From positions 1 through 64,000 of the forward strand of contig NZ_JBBEXE010000004.1 of assembly GCF_037645805.1 (NCBI RefSeq): 64,000 nt of DNA, in the 5' to 3' direction. The stretch comes from Leptobacterium_A meishanense. Lineage in GTDB: Bacteria; Bacteroidota; Bacteroidia; Flavobacteriales; Flavobacteriaceae. Below are positions 34,789 to 43,865 of this stretch, piece after piece. Position numbers and translations under genes: made by a program. The notes under the pieces were generated by a model. The model was not told the origin of the DNA, did not search any database, and saw only the letters and a list, made by a program, of their open reading frames with translations. Positions within the stretch are counted from its first letter, which is position 1, and each line of letters opens with the position of its first letter.

Positions 34789-35482
34789 AGTTTATAAAAA
34801 TACCCCTAGAGGCCATTTTATCAATATTACTTGTCCAGGGACTATTAGGATCAGCATCAGGAACTAGTTCATCGTTAATGGCAAAAACACCTCTTATAGA
34901 AGGAGAGAACTTAAAATAGAAAAGATAGAAATCAATCCCGAAACCTACCTCATAATAATAGGTAGTGCTTTTCATCCTAAATGTGCCATTACTATTATCA
35001 TCAGGACTTTTTTCACCACTTCCAAGATTGATGGAAGTAGATACGCCGCCTACCACGTAGGGTTTAAAATTCCGGTAGCGTTTGGCACTAGCTTTAATGA
35101 GCAATGGAACATGAATGTAAGTTGACTTTACTTCTCGAAGAAAGTCATCACCTTGTGTAAACCCGGGAAAGCCTAAATTTCTTTGTGTATAATATAATCC
35201 GGGCTCTAACCGGAGGTTAAAGTAGTCATTAATCCTAAGATCACCTATTAAGCCTACATTAAACCCTATACTCTTAGAAACTAAAACATCTCCTAAGTTT
35301 TCTTTATAATTAAATTTAAAATCATATTGGTTAAATCCCAAAAAGTAACCCCAGTGAACACGTTGCTTATCAAAATTTTCCAGATTAATGATAGGGTCTC
35401 TTTTAAATTGGGCTTTTAAAGGAAGAACAATCAAGAAAATCACTAAGAGGAAAAAACATTTTTTCATTTGATAGAATTTCAT
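34775..35482 (-). CDS. porT: Type IX secretion protein PorT/SprT
   Basis: Outer-membrane beta-barrel protein needed for T9SS function (known of the family). The signal peptide (KKCFFLLVIFLIVLPLKAQ) is followed by beta strands ending in FINFTFE. FDKQRVHWGYFLGFNQYDFK and LEPGLYYTQRNLGF are family-like segments. The start is put at 35482, just inside the ubiE 3' end; an upstream ATG at 35521 would bury the signal peptide. The ubiE-porT order is a recurring Bacteroidota arrangement. Translation is probably coupled because the genes overlap. Confidence 0.85.
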   Translation of the reverse strand: MKFYQMKKCFFLLVIFLIVLPLKAQFKRDPIINLENFDKQRVHWGYFLGFNQYDFKFNYKENLGDVLVSKSIGFNVGLIGDLRINDYFNLRLEPGLYYTQRNLGFPGFTQGDDFLREVKSTYIHVPLLIKASAKRYRNFKPYVVGGVSTSINLGSGEKSPDDNSNGTFRMKSTTYYYEVGFGIDFYLFYFKFSPSIRGVFAINDELVPDADPNSPWTSNIDKMASRGIFINFTFE

Positions 35483-35486
35483 GTAA

Positions 35487-36215
35487 TTATTTCGTGGCGG
35501 TATAGATAGTAGCGACTCCAAATGTTTGAGGATAATGTTTCACATTAATAAACCCTATTTTCCTTAAAATATTGTTGAAGTTTTTTCCATGAGGGAAAGC
35601 AGCAGCAGATTCAGATAAATAAGCATAAGCGGATCGGTCTTTTGAAAATAATTTTCCAATGGAAGGCATTATTTTTTTTGTGTATATATTATACCCTTGT
35701 CTAAAAGGTGCTTTAGTGGGAACAGAGGTTTCCAGTACTACAAAAACACCTCCCGGTTTTAATACCCGATATATTTCTTTGAGGCCTACCTCTAAATTTT
35801 CAAAATTCCTAACACCAAAAGCAACAGTAACGGCATCAAATGAATGGTCATCAAAATGAAGCTTTTCACCATCGCCTAGAACCATTTTAATGGTGCCGGA
35901 AAGTTTTTTCCTGATTATTTTTTGTTTTCCAATCTCAAGCATTCCGGGGGAAATGTCCAAACCTATAATTTCTTTAGCGCCTGTTTTAGAAAGGTTAATA
36001 GCTAGGTCACCTGTTCCGGTTGCAATATCCAATATTCGGTTAGGGTGATGCTTCTTTACAATATTCACGACCTTTCTTCGCCACCTGATATCAGTTCCAA
36101 AGGAAATTACTCGGTTCAACCCGTCATAATTCCCGGAAATAGTATCGAACATTTGGGTAACCTGTTCTTTTTTACCCAAAGAAGAATCTTTATATGGAGT
36201 AACTTTTTTTGCCAT
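35487..36215 (-). CDS. ubiE: Demethylmenaquinone/ubiquinone C-methyltransferase
   Basis: SAM-dependent C-methylation, the last step of menaquinone synthesis (MenG role in a menaquinone user). Motif I is RILDIATGTGDLAINLSK, followed by IIGLDISPGMLEIGKQK, MVLGDGEKLHFDDHSFDAVT and VAFGVRNFENLEVGLKEIYR, then VLKPGG. The N-terminal MFDTISGNYDGLNRVISFG is diagnostic for UbiE/MenG. The length of 242 aa is typical. A -7 box lies 17 bp upstream. Confidence 0.96.
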   Translation of the reverse strand: MAKKVTPYKDSSLGKKEQVTQMFDTISGNYDGLNRVISFGTDIRWRRKVVNIVKKHHPNRILDIATGTGDLAINLSKTGAKEIIGLDISPGMLEIGKQKIIRKKLSGTIKMVLGDGEKLHFDDHSFDAVTVAFGVRNFENLEVGLKEIYRVLKPGGVFVVLETSVPTKAPFRQGYNIYTKKIMPSIGKLFSKDRSAYAYLSESAAAFPHGKNFNNILRKIGFINVKHYPQTFGVATIYTATK

Positions 36216-36231
36216 TAAAAAATTGTTGGAG

Positions 36232-36239
36232 CAAAGATA
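36232..36239 (-). promoter_or_regulatory. -7 promoter box (TATCTTTG) for ubiE-porT
   Basis: Matches TAnnTTTG on the minus strand, 17 bp before the ubiE ATG. Confidence 0.6.
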
Positions 36240-36310
36240 CTATAATGGTGTTTATGGCAATCATCTATTTTATAATTAAGGAGAAACTGGGGGTGAATTT
36301 AATTTTCCCG

Positions 36311-36318
36311 TATATTTG
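36311..36318 (+). promoter_or_regulatory. -7 promoter box (TATATTTG) for trkA-trkH
   Basis: Matches TAnnTTTG and ends 24 nt before the trkA ATG. Confidence 0.6.
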
Positions 36319-36342
36319 CAGTGCATATAGCGCTTAATTTTC

Positions 36343-37692
36343 ATGAAAATAATAATTGCAGGTGCTGGTGAGGTAGGTTTCCATTTAGCTAAACTCCTTT
36401 CGTATGAATCTCAGGAAATCACACTCATCGATACTAATAAGGAAAGCCTCGCTTACGCAGATACACATCTGGATATCAAAGTATTAAAAGGAAATGCTAC
36501 ATCTATAAGTATATTGAAAGAAGCGAAAGTTGCCAACGCAGACCTTGTAATTGGTGTTACTTCTTCCGAAACGACTAATATTACCCTTTGTGTACTGGCC
36601 AAACAGTTGGGCTGTAAACGTACTATTGCCCGCATTTCCAATACAGAGTTTATCGAAAATAAAGATAAAATACGGTTTTCTGAGCTGGGGATTGATGAAT
36701 TGATTTCTCCTGAAGAATTGGCTGCGGAAGAAATTCAATTGCTGTTAGACCAATCTGCATTTAATGACAGTTATGAATTTGAAGAAGGTGCCCTTATTAT
36801 GGTAGGGACGTATTTACAGCGTACAGCACCATTTGTTGGGAAATCTGTAAAAGAAGCAGCAAAAATTTTTCCTGAACTACATTTTGTCCCGATAGCTATT
36901 CAACGCTTTGGAACGCAATACACACTGATTCCTAGAGGAGATACGATCTTTAAGGAAGGTGACCAAGCATATTTTGTCACTTCCAAAGAGGGTGTGGATG
37001 AACTGTACAAGCTTACAGGAAAGACAAAAGAAGAGATCAAAAACGTAATGATTCTTGGTGGAAGCAAGATAGGCTATAAAGCTTCCAGAGATTTGTGCGG
37101 TAATAAGTTCAAAGTAAAGCTTATTGAAAAAGACAAAAACAAGGCTTTTGACCTGGCAGATGAACTTCCTGATGCACTGGTCATTAATGGCGATGGACGT
37201 AACGTTGAGTTAATGGAGGAGGAAAATATCAATGAAATGGATGCCTTTATAGCGGTTACCGGAAATTCAGAAACCAATATTATGTCATGCTTGGTGGCCA
37301 AATCCAAGAATGTAAAAAAAACGATTGCATTGGTGGAGAATATGGATTATTTTCAGCTTTCTCACTCCATAGGTATCGATACTTTGATCAATAAAAAACT
37401 ACTTGCTGCCAATAATATTTTCCGTTATGTCCGTAAAGGTGAGGTAGTAGCATTGACCCGGTTGAACAACCTGAATGCAGAAATCTTGGAATTTATTGTG
37501 AAGCCTTCTTCCGAAGTTACCGGAAAACTCATAAGAGATATTGACTTTCCCCGCTCTGCTATTATTGGTGGGGTGATACGTAATGGAGAAGGACTGATCG
37601 CTTTGGGTGATTTTGAAATAAGATCGGGAGATAGGGTCGTAGTCTGCAGTTTACCAAGGTCCATTGCTAAAGTAGAAAAACTATTCCTCTAA
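36343..37692 (+). CDS. trkA: Trk system K+ uptake regulatory protein TrkA
   Basis: Cytoplasmic NAD(H)-binding regulator of the TrkH channel. It has two RCK repeats, each a Rossmann unit (IIIAGAGEVGFHLAKLLS at residue 3, VMILGGSKIGYKASRDL near 230) followed by a TrkA-C domain. The 449-aa length matches TrkA. trkH begins directly at its stop, so the two form an operon with stoichiometric expression expected. Confidence 0.97.
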   Translation: MKIIIAGAGEVGFHLAKLLSYESQEITLIDTNKESLAYADTHLDIKVLKGNATSISILKEAKVANADLVIGVTSSETTNITLCVLAKQLGCKRTIARISNTEFIENKDKIRFSELGIDELISPEELAAEEIQLLLDQSAFNDSYEFEEGALIMVGTYLQRTAPFVGKSVKEAAKIFPELHFVPIAIQRFGTQYTLIPRGDTIFKEGDQAYFVTSKEGVDELYKLTGKTKEEIKNVMILGGSKIGYKASRDLCGNKFKVKLIEKDKNKAFDLADELPDALVINGDGRNVELMEEENINEMDAFIAVTGNSETNIMSCLVAKSKNVKKTIALVENMDYFQLSHSIGIDTLINKKLLAANNIFRYVRKGEVVALTRLNNLNAEILEFIVKPSSEVTGKLIRDIDFPRSAIIGGVIRNGEGLIALGDFEIRSGDRVVVCSLPRSIAKVEKLFL

Positions 37693-37695
37693 TTG

Positions 37696-39189
37696 ATGAC
37701 AAGGCTCAATTCTAAAATTATTTTTCACATCATGGGACTGTTGCTCCTTTTTAACGGGGGCTTCATGTTGATGGCAGCTTTGGTTAGTGGAATATATAAT
37801 GATGGTGTCACCCTTGATATTTCATTAGCAGGTATTGTTACTGTTTTATCGGGAACTCTTTTGATGTATATTACTCGAGGCCACAAAAGAGAAGTAAAAA
37901 AGAAAGAAGGCTATATCATTGTTACTTTCGGATGGATATTTATGTCATTTTCCGGAATGTTGCCCTACATTTTTTCGGAAGCAATTCCGAGTGTGACCAA
38001 TGCTTTTTTTGAAACAATGTCCGGTTATACCACCACAGGGGCCTCCATACTAAACGACATAGAAATTTTACCGGAAGGAATTTTATTTTGGCGCAGTACT
38101 ACCCATTGGATTGGCGGTATGGGAATTATTGTATTGGCCATTGCTATTTTACCATTGCTTGGCATAGGAGGGATGCAGTTATTTGCTGCAGAAGCCCCCG
38201 GCCCAAGTGCTGATAAACTCCACCCTCGGATTACGGATACTGCTAAACGTTTATGGCTCATTTATTTCGGATATACAATAGCAGAAACTATTTTATTGAA
38301 AATAGCGGGCATGTCTTTTTTTGATGCCATCAACCATTCTATGTCGACACTTTCTACCGGAGGATTCTCTACCAAGAATGCGAGTTTAGCATACTGGAAT
38401 GACAAGCCCATTATCCAATATATAGTGATGTTATTTATGTTTTTAGCGGGAACCAATTTTATCTTGAGTTATTTTGCTTTTAAAGGAAAAGTTCAAAAAA
38501 TCATTAAAGATGATGAGTTCCGGTTTTACAGAAGGGCCATTTTTATCTTTGCTATTATAGCCGCTGTGGTGGTCTATTTTCAAGCGAATGTTTCTATTTC
38601 TGAGTACCATCCAATGGTATGGGGTGCCGGTGAAAGTGCCTTTAGGCATTCCTTGTTTCAAGTCTTGGCTGTTGTGACAACAACAGGTTTTGTAACAGCA
38701 GATTATACTGCGTGGACTGCTTTTTTAACAGTGTTCTTTTTTGGGTTGATGTTTATGGGGGGGTCGGCAGGATCAACTGCCGGTGGTGTAAAAGTAGTAA
38801 GGCATATGTTGATGATAAAGAATGGGTTGTTAGAATTCAAACGAACGTTACATCCCAATGCTGTTATCCCTGTTCGCTATAATAACAGATCGGTTACCCA
38901 GGAAATCATTTATAACATTCTTGCCTTTTTTATTTTGTATATGCTATTATTTATCATAGGGGCATTGGTATTTGGTTTTATGGGACTGGATTTTGAATCG
39001 GCCATAGGCACGGCAGCATCATCCTTAGGAAATGTAGGGCCGGCATTTGGTGATATGGGGCCTTTAAATAATTATGCGTCGTTACCAACTTTAGGCAAAT
39101 GGTGGAGCACTTTTTTAATGTTGCTAGGAAGGCTAGAGCTCTTTACCGTACTTATTGTGATAACACCTTATTTCTGGAAGAAAATATAA
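37696..39189 (+). CDS. trkH: Trk potassium uptake protein TrkH
   Basis: Membrane K+ channel subunit built from four pseudo-repeats with selectivity filters. Visible filter segments include TMSGYTTTGASILND, STLSTGGFSTKNASLAYWND, AVVTTTGFVTADYTAW and SLGNVGPAFGDMGPL. About ten hydrophobic helices are present over 497 aa. ATG 37696, 3 bp after the trkA stop, is used as the start; a TTG at 37693 is the alternative. It converges with the aminotransferase gene. Confidence 0.97.
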   Translation: MTRLNSKIIFHIMGLLLLFNGGFMLMAALVSGIYNDGVTLDISLAGIVTVLSGTLLMYITRGHKREVKKKEGYIIVTFGWIFMSFSGMLPYIFSEAIPSVTNAFFETMSGYTTTGASILNDIEILPEGILFWRSTTHWIGGMGIIVLAIAILPLLGIGGMQLFAAEAPGPSADKLHPRITDTAKRLWLIYFGYTIAETILLKIAGMSFFDAINHSMSTLSTGGFSTKNASLAYWNDKPIIQYIVMLFMFLAGTNFILSYFAFKGKVQKIIKDDEFRFYRRAIFIFAIIAAVVVYFQANVSISEYHPMVWGAGESAFRHSLFQVLAVVTTTGFVTADYTAWTAFLTVFFFGLMFMGGSAGSTAGGVKVVRHMLMIKNGLLEFKRTLHPNAVIPVRYNNRSVTQEIIYNILAFFILYMLLFIIGALVFGFMGLDFESAIGTAASSLGNVGPAFGDMGPLNNYASLPTLGKWWSTFLMLLGRLELFTVLIVITPYFWKKI

Positions 39190-39195
39190 TAAAAA

Positions 39196-40383
39196 CTAAG
39201 CTAATGCTTCTTTAATCCGCTTTATTGCCTCACGGAGTTCTTTCTCTGATGCAGCATAGGAAATTCGGATGCAGTTTGGGTTGCCGAATGCTTCTCCGGT
39301 AACGGTGGCCACATTGGCTTCTTCCAATAAATAGATTGCAAAATCAGAAGCATTGTTAATTTTTTTACCACGCAGGGTCTTCCCAAAGAAATAAGAAATA
39401 TCAGGGAATACATAAAAAGCACCTTCCGGTACATTTACCTTAAAACCTTCTATTTTTCCTAAAAGCTCCAGTACAATATCACGTCGTTTATGAAACTCGT
39501 CAATCATATGCTGTATCTTGCTTTTAGGGGCTTCCAATGCTGCAATGGTAGCACGCTGTGCAATGGCATTGGCCCCGCTGGTAATCTGTCCCTGTATTTT
39601 ATTACAAGCCCTGGCAATCCATTCGGGTGCACCGATATAACCAATACGCCATCCGGTCATAGCAAAAGCTTTGGAAACACCATTTACGGTGATTGTCCGA
39701 TCATACATGCCATCTATGGAGGCAATACTTGCGTGGCCGGAATCCGTAAAGTTGATATGCTCATAGATCTCATCAGAAACCACATAAATATTCGGATATT
39801 TTCTCAATACGGCAGCAAGCCCTTCCAATTCTTCTTTGCTATAAAAAGAACCGCTGGGGTTGCAAGGCGAGCTATACCAAAGCATTTTAGTTTTAGGGGT
39901 GATGGCAGCTTCCAATTGCTCAGGGGTCATTTTAAAATCGGTTTCAATAGAAGTCGAGACTTCTACCGGAATACCTTCAGCAATTTTTACAATATCAGAA
40001 TAACTGACCCAATAAGGAGCGGGTAAAATAACCTCATCTCCCGGGTTGAGCATAACCATAGCTACATTGGCCAGCGATTGTTTGGCACCCGTAGAAACTA
40101 CAATTTGGCTCGGCTTATATGTTAAGTTATTATCACGATTAAACTTGTGAATAATAGCTTGTTTTAGATCTGCATAACCATCTACCGGAGGGTAACTACT
40201 ATAGTTATCATGAATGGCCTGTATAGCAGCTTCCTTAATAAATTCAGGGATATTAAAATCAGGTTCCCCAAGGCTTAATCCTATAATGTCTTTTCCTTCC
40301 GCACGTAATTCCCTTGCTTTAGCAGCCATAGCCAAAGTAGCTGAAGTGGACATTTTTTCAATCCGGTCAGATAGTTGGTTCAT
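39196..40383 (-). CDS. Aspartate aminotransferase-type (class I/II) PLP enzyme
   Basis: PLP-dependent aminotransferase of 395 aa. PLP Lys lies in VNGVSKAFAMTGWRIGYIG; substrate and cofactor contacts include GLSLGEPDF, STGAKQSLANVAM, SPCNPSGSFYSKEEL and VSDEIYEHINF; the carboxylate-binding Arg is in CIRISYAASEKEL. It fits the Igamma aspartate aminotransferase group. The start is put at MNQLSDRIEKM (40383), four codons inside the longer ORF. No pathway partner is adjacent. Confidence 0.93.
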   Translation of the reverse strand: MNQLSDRIEKMSTSATLAMAAKARELRAEGKDIIGLSLGEPDFNIPEFIKEAAIQAIHDNYSSYPPVDGYADLKQAIIHKFNRDNNLTYKPSQIVVSTGAKQSLANVAMVMLNPGDEVILPAPYWVSYSDIVKIAEGIPVEVSTSIETDFKMTPEQLEAAITPKTKMLWYSSPCNPSGSFYSKEELEGLAAVLRKYPNIYVVSDEIYEHINFTDSGHASIASIDGMYDRTITVNGVSKAFAMTGWRIGYIGAPEWIARACNKIQGQITSGANAIAQRATIAALEAPKSKIQHMIDEFHKRRDIVLELLGKIEGFKVNVPEGAFYVFPDISYFFGKTLRGKKINNASDFAIYLLEEANVATVTGEAFGNPNCIRISYAASEKELREAIKRIKEALA

Positions 40384-40403
40384 CTTTGGTAACAATTAAT
40401 TTT

Positions 40404-41504
40404 TTATGATAATTGATAAGAAGGCTTTTGTCCCAATTCCTTCAAATGCTTAAAGTGCGAAATTATGGCTTTTCTGGTAGATTTATACTCGTTGTATGGT
40501 AAATTAAACTCTTTTGCAGTTTGTTTAACAATTTCGGCAATTTTTGTGTAATGAACATGACTGATATTTGGAAAAATGTGATGCTCTACCTGATGGTTTA
40601 ATCCACCTGTAAACCAGTTAACAATTTTGTTTTTAGTAGAGAAGTTTGCTGTTGTGAACAATTGATGGATCGCCCAGGTATTTTTCATAGTTCCAGTTTC
40701 ATCAGGCATGACTATTTCTACATCTTCCACAACATGTGCCAATTGAAAAACAATACTTAAAATAAGCCCTGCTGTATAATGCATTACAAAAAAGCCGATC
40801 AATATTTTCCACCAGGCAATGTTTAGAATTAACATGGGAAGTACAATCCATACAGCTACATATATGAACTTACTTATAAGAAGTACACTCCACTCTTTTG
40901 TTGGGTTCGGAAATTTACCATACGACAGTTTTCTCTTTAGGTACCGTCGCATTTGTTTAAAATCAGAAGTAATAGCCCAGTTAATAGTTAACAACCCATA
41001 TAAGAAAACAGAATAATAATGTTGAAATTTATGGAACCGTTTCCATTTGGCATGTTCAGAAAATCGCATAATGCTTCCTGTCTCCAGATCTTCATCATGT
41101 CCATGGATATTGGTATAGGTATGGTGCAGCACATTATGTTGTACTTTCCAGTTATACACATTTCCGGATAAAATATAGATACTGGCGCCCATCAACCTGT
41201 TTATCCATTCACGAGAAGAATATGAGCCATGGTTGCCATCGTGCATAACATTCATGCCGACTCCTGCCATGCCAATTCCAATGATAACTGTAAGTAATAA
41301 TTGTACCCATTGGTTCATATCAATCGTCAGGATCAGAAAATAAGGAGTTAAAAACAGGCTGAACATAACAAATGTCTTCACATATAGTTTCCAATTACCT
41401 GACCGCTTTATGTTATGTTCTTTAAAATAACTATTTACCCTTTTGTTTAGGGTTTGAAAAAATTGGGTAGTATCTTTTCTTGAAAATCGAATGGTATTTG
41501 ACAT
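40404..41504 (-). CDS. Membrane fatty-acid (acyl-lipid/acyl-CoA) desaturase
   Basis: Di-iron desaturase with the three histidine boxes: HDGNHGSYS, HNVLHHTYTN and NHQVEHHIFPN; four hydrophobic helices flank them. It introduces a double bond into fatty acyl chains; the Q/NHQVEHH form of the third box is typical of front-end or linoleoyl-type enzymes, but the position cannot be read. The start MSNTIRFSRKD (41504) is chosen because the -7 box at 41545-41552 lies between it and the longer upstream ATG at 41573, which would precede its own promoter. Confidence 0.92.
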   Translation of the reverse strand: MSNTIRFSRKDTTQFFQTLNKRVNSYFKEHNIKRSGNWKLYVKTFVMFSLFLTPYFLILTIDMNQWVQLLLTVIIGIGMAGVGMNVMHDGNHGSYSSREWINRLMGASIYILSGNVYNWKVQHNVLHHTYTNIHGHDEDLETGSIMRFSEHAKWKRFHKFQHYYSVFLYGLLTINWAITSDFKQMRRYLKRKLSYGKFPNPTKEWSVLLISKFIYVAVWIVLPMLILNIAWWKILIGFFVMHYTAGLILSIVFQLAHVVEDVEIVMPDETGTMKNTWAIHQLFTTANFSTKNKIVNWFTGGLNHQVEHHIFPNISHVHYTKIAEIVKQTAKEFNLPYNEYKSTRKAIISHFKHLKELGQKPSYQLS

Positions 41505-41544
41505 GAATGCTTCTCTTTTTCTATAAAATAAAACAATAATTTCC

Positions 41545-41552
41545 CAAAAATA
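41545..41552 (-). promoter_or_regulatory. -7 promoter box (TATTTTTG) for the desaturase
   Basis: Matches TAnnTTTG on the minus strand. It sits inside the longer ORF version and therefore supports the downstream start at 41504. Confidence 0.6.
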
Positions 41553-41607
41553 CACTTTCTTTATAGAACACAACCCGTATTACGTATTAAAAAAATGATA
41601 AAAAATG

Positions 41608-41615
41608 TACTTTTG
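41608..41615 (+). promoter_or_regulatory. -7 promoter box (TACTTTTG) for rsmG
   Basis: Matches TAnnTTTG and ends 22 nt before the rsmG ATG. Confidence 0.6.
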
Positions 41616-41637
41616 TTTTATTCTTTAAGTATAACTG

Positions 41638-42273
41638 ATGGAGCAGCTACTTTATTATTTTCCTGACCTTACTTTTGAGCAAAAAATACAATTTGAACAA
41701 CTGGAGGGCTTATATCGCGAATGGAATACCAAGATCAATGTGATTTCCCGAAAAGATATTGATGCACTCTATGAACGACATGTGCTCCATTCGCTGGGAA
41801 TTGCTAAGGTACAGCCCTTTCTCCCTAAAACAGAGATTCTTGATGTAGGTACCGGGGGTGGTTTTCCGGGGATTCCCCTTGCAATTCTTTTTCCTGAAGC
41901 TTACTTTTACCTAACTGACGCAATTGCAAAAAAAATAAAAGTAGTAGATGAAGTTGTTTCAGCATTAGGCTTAAAAAATGTAAGAACGGCTCATATACGT
42001 GCAGAGAAAGTAAAAGAAGAATTTGATTTTATTGTAAGCAGGGCGGTGACGAATATGCCTGATTTTGTAACATGGGTTCGAAAAAAGGTAAAAAAAACAT
42101 CAAGACATGAACTCAAAAACGGGATTTTATATTTGAAAGGGGGCGATTTAGAGGAAGAGTTGAAACAATTTAGGAATGTACAGCAATTTCCATTGACTAC
42201 ATTTTTTAAAGAACCATTTTTCGAGACTAAAAAAGTAGTGCACTTGCCTTTAAAATATAAACCAACTCGCTGA
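41638..42273 (+). CDS. rsmG: 16S rRNA (guanine-527-N7)-methyltransferase
   Basis: 211 aa, methylates G527 in the 530 loop of 16S rRNA with SAM. The motif ILDVGTGGGFPGIPLAILFP is diagnostic, preceded by LYREWNTKINVISRKD and followed by LTDAIAKKIKVVDEV and IVSRAVTNMPDF. Length and domain order are normal. It has its own promoter box and is followed by tatA with another, so the two are separately initiated. Confidence 0.96.
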   Translation: MEQLLYYFPDLTFEQKIQFEQLEGLYREWNTKINVISRKDIDALYERHVLHSLGIAKVQPFLPKTEILDVGTGGGFPGIPLAILFPEAYFYLTDAIAKKIKVVDEVVSALGLKNVRTAHIRAEKVKEEFDFIVSRAVTNMPDFVTWVRKKVKKTSRHELKNGILYLKGGDLEEELKQFRNVQQFPLTTFFKEPFFETKKVVHLPLKYKPTR

Positions 42274-42314
42274 ATAGGTCCGGATTTTGTCATCATGTGC
42301 ACAACAAACTTCCG

Positions 42315-42322
42315 TATATTTG
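42315..42322 (+). promoter_or_regulatory. -7 promoter box (TATATTTG) for tatA
   Basis: Matches TAnnTTTG and ends 17 nt before the ATG at 42340. Confidence 0.6.
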
Positions 42323-42339
42323 CAGCAATCTTTTGAAGT

Positions 42340-42618
42340 ATGCCTATGTTTTTATTCATTAGCGGAGCAGAAATATTCTTCATCCTTTTTATAGTAGTGA
42401 TGGTGTTTGGTGCGGATAAGATTCCTGAAATTGCACGGGGATTAGGTAAGGGAATGCGGCAACTTCGCAATGCCACTAATGAGATAAAACATGAAATTCA
42501 AAAAAGTGCCGAAAATCAAGGAATTGACACGAGTGTTACGAAAGAGATAAATGAAGAGATCAGCAAAGTAAAAAAAGACATTGATGATTTCACAGGCTCC
42601 GTAAAACGTAAACTCTAA
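42340..42618 (+). CDS. tatA: Twin-arginine translocase subunit TatA/TatE family
   Basis: Pore-forming component of the Tat pathway that moves folded proteins across the inner membrane. One N-terminal helix (FFILFIVVMVFGADKIPEIA) is followed by the conserved FGADKIPEIARGLGKGMR hinge and an amphipathic helix, then a charged tail of about 45 residues. ATG 42346 (MFLFI) is an alternative start, two codons inside. The last base overlaps the PAP2 gene start. A Tat substrate (VanY-type peptidase) is encoded in this window. Confidence 0.92.
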   Translation: MPMFLFISGAEIFFILFIVVMVFGADKIPEIARGLGKGMRQLRNATNEIKHEIQKSAENQGIDTSVTKEINEEISKVKKDIDDFTGSVKRKL

Positions 42619-43163
42619 TGTTTGACAAGTTTTTACAATATGATAGGGAGTTGCTCATTTACCTTAACTGTTTTGGTATAGAAGGCCATGATCCTTTTTG
42701 GCTATTGATTACACATACAACTACGTGGATTCCCCTTTTTGTAGTGTTTCTTTTAGTTGTTTTAAAATATTACGCCAAAAGAGACGCACTTATTGTATCT
42801 CTTACAGTTATTGGTGCATTAGTAGTTACCTTGCTTTTTACGGAATTTATGAAAGAATACATAGCAAGAGTCCGGCCTAACAACGACATGGCAATAAACC
42901 CTTTTATCAGGGTATTAAAAATGCCGGTGAACTATAGCTTTTTTTCCGGACATGCTTCCAATTCTTTTGCGGTAACGGTAACAATTGTATTATTTTTGAG
43001 AAAACACCTAAAACTCAGCTACCTCTTTTTTATATGGCCTGTTCTGTTTTGCTGGAGTAGGATAATTATAGGGGTACACTACCCTTCAGATATTCTTGTA
43101 GGTGCTTTGGTTGGGAGTTTGATAGGAGTAATATCCTATTGGATGGCTAAATATATTTTATAG
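42618..43163 (+). CDS. PAP2-family membrane phosphatase
   Basis: Integral membrane acid phosphatase with about five helices. The family motifs are KEYIARVRPNN (KX6RP), FFSGHASNSFAVT (PSGH-type) and SRIIIGVHYPSDILVGAL (SRX5HX3D), containing both catalytic His residues. Typical substrates are undecaprenyl pyrophosphate or phosphatidic acid and its glycerophosphate relatives; which applies cannot be told. It overlaps tatA by 1 bp and its stop overlaps that of the convergent O-methyltransferase by 6 bp. Confidence 0.9.
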   Translation: MFDKFLQYDRELLIYLNCFGIEGHDPFWLLITHTTTWIPLFVVFLLVVLKYYAKRDALIVSLTVIGALVVTLLFTEFMKEYIARVRPNNDMAINPFIRVLKMPVNYSFFSGHASNSFAVTVTIVLFLRKHLKLSYLFFIWPVLFCWSRIIIGVHYPSDILVGALVGSLIGVISYWMAKYIL

Positions 43164-43802
43164 TACTCTTGATAATGTTAACCCATCCCTAATAGGCAGT
43201 AACACAGTTTCAATACGAGGGTCGTTTTTCAACTTTTTATTATAAGCCACCAAAGCTACTGCACTTTTATCGTTTTCATCTATAGGGTTTTCTATAACTT
43301 TTCCGCTCCAAAGCACATTGTCAGAAAGAATAATTCCTCCCGGGGTCATCCTATCAATAACTAAATCAAAATAAGCACTGTAATTTGGTTTATCCGCATC
43401 AATAAATACCATATCAAAATGCATATCCAATGTGGGAATAATATCCAATGCATCTCCTACATGCTGAACGATTTGCTTTCCGTAACCACTACGGTCAAAA
43501 TACGCTCTTTGAAAATCAAACAATTCCTCATTGATATCAATTGTGTACAGTTGTCCATCTTTTGCCAGCCCTTCTGCCATACAAATAGCAGAATAACCAG
43601 TGTAAGTCCCTATTTCCAAGATATTATTCGGTCGGACTATTTTAGAGAACAAACTTAGGATACGTCCTTGCAGATGGCCGCTCAACATCCTTGGATGAAT
43701 GACTTTTAGATGTGTTTCCCGCGAGAGCTCTTTCAACAATTCCGGCTCATCTTGTGAATGTTCCGCTACATATTTTTCAATAACTTCCGATAAAAAATGC
43801 AT
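43158..43802 (-). CDS. Class I SAM-dependent O-methyltransferase (COMT-like)
   Basis: 214 aa, of the divalent-metal O-methyltransferase group. Motifs: NILEIGTYTGYSAICMAEGL for SAM, GDALDIIPTLDMHFDMVFID, and FIDADKPNYSAYFDLVI with the metal-binding Asp residues; GGIILSDNVLWSGKV completes the core. The substrate is probably a catechol-type small molecule, inferred from family only. It is divergent from kynU, with -7 boxes for both in the 63-bp gap. Confidence 0.92.
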   Translation of the reverse strand: MHFLSEVIEKYVAEHSQDEPELLKELSRETHLKVIHPRMLSGHLQGRILSLFSKIVRPNNILEIGTYTGYSAICMAEGLAKDGQLYTIDINEELFDFQRAYFDRSGYGKQIVQHVGDALDIIPTLDMHFDMVFIDADKPNYSAYFDLVIDRMTPGGIILSDNVLWSGKVIENPIDENDKSAVALVAYNKKLKNDPRIETVLLPIRDGLTLSRVL

Positions 43803-43816
43803 ACCTGTGTTTTATA

Positions 43817-43824
43817 CAAAACTA
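43817..43824 (-). promoter_or_regulatory. -7 promoter box (TAGTTTTG) for the O-methyltransferase
   Basis: Matches TAnnTTTG on the minus strand, 15 bp before the start. Confidence 0.55.
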
Positions 43825-43841
43825 CTTATTTTTTGATTGTG

Positions 43842-43849
43842 TATTTTTG
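43842..43849 (+). promoter_or_regulatory. -7 promoter box (TATTTTTG) for kynU
   Basis: Matches TAnnTTTG, 16 nt before the kynU ATG; the divergent box lies 17 bp away. Confidence 0.6.
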
Positions 43850-43865
43850 GTAAAAATTTTAAATC

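Noticed and set aside
41505..41573. Upstream ATG adding 23 residues to the desaturase
   Set aside because: The -7 box at 41545-41552 lies inside this extension, and the added residues do not look like the start of the family.
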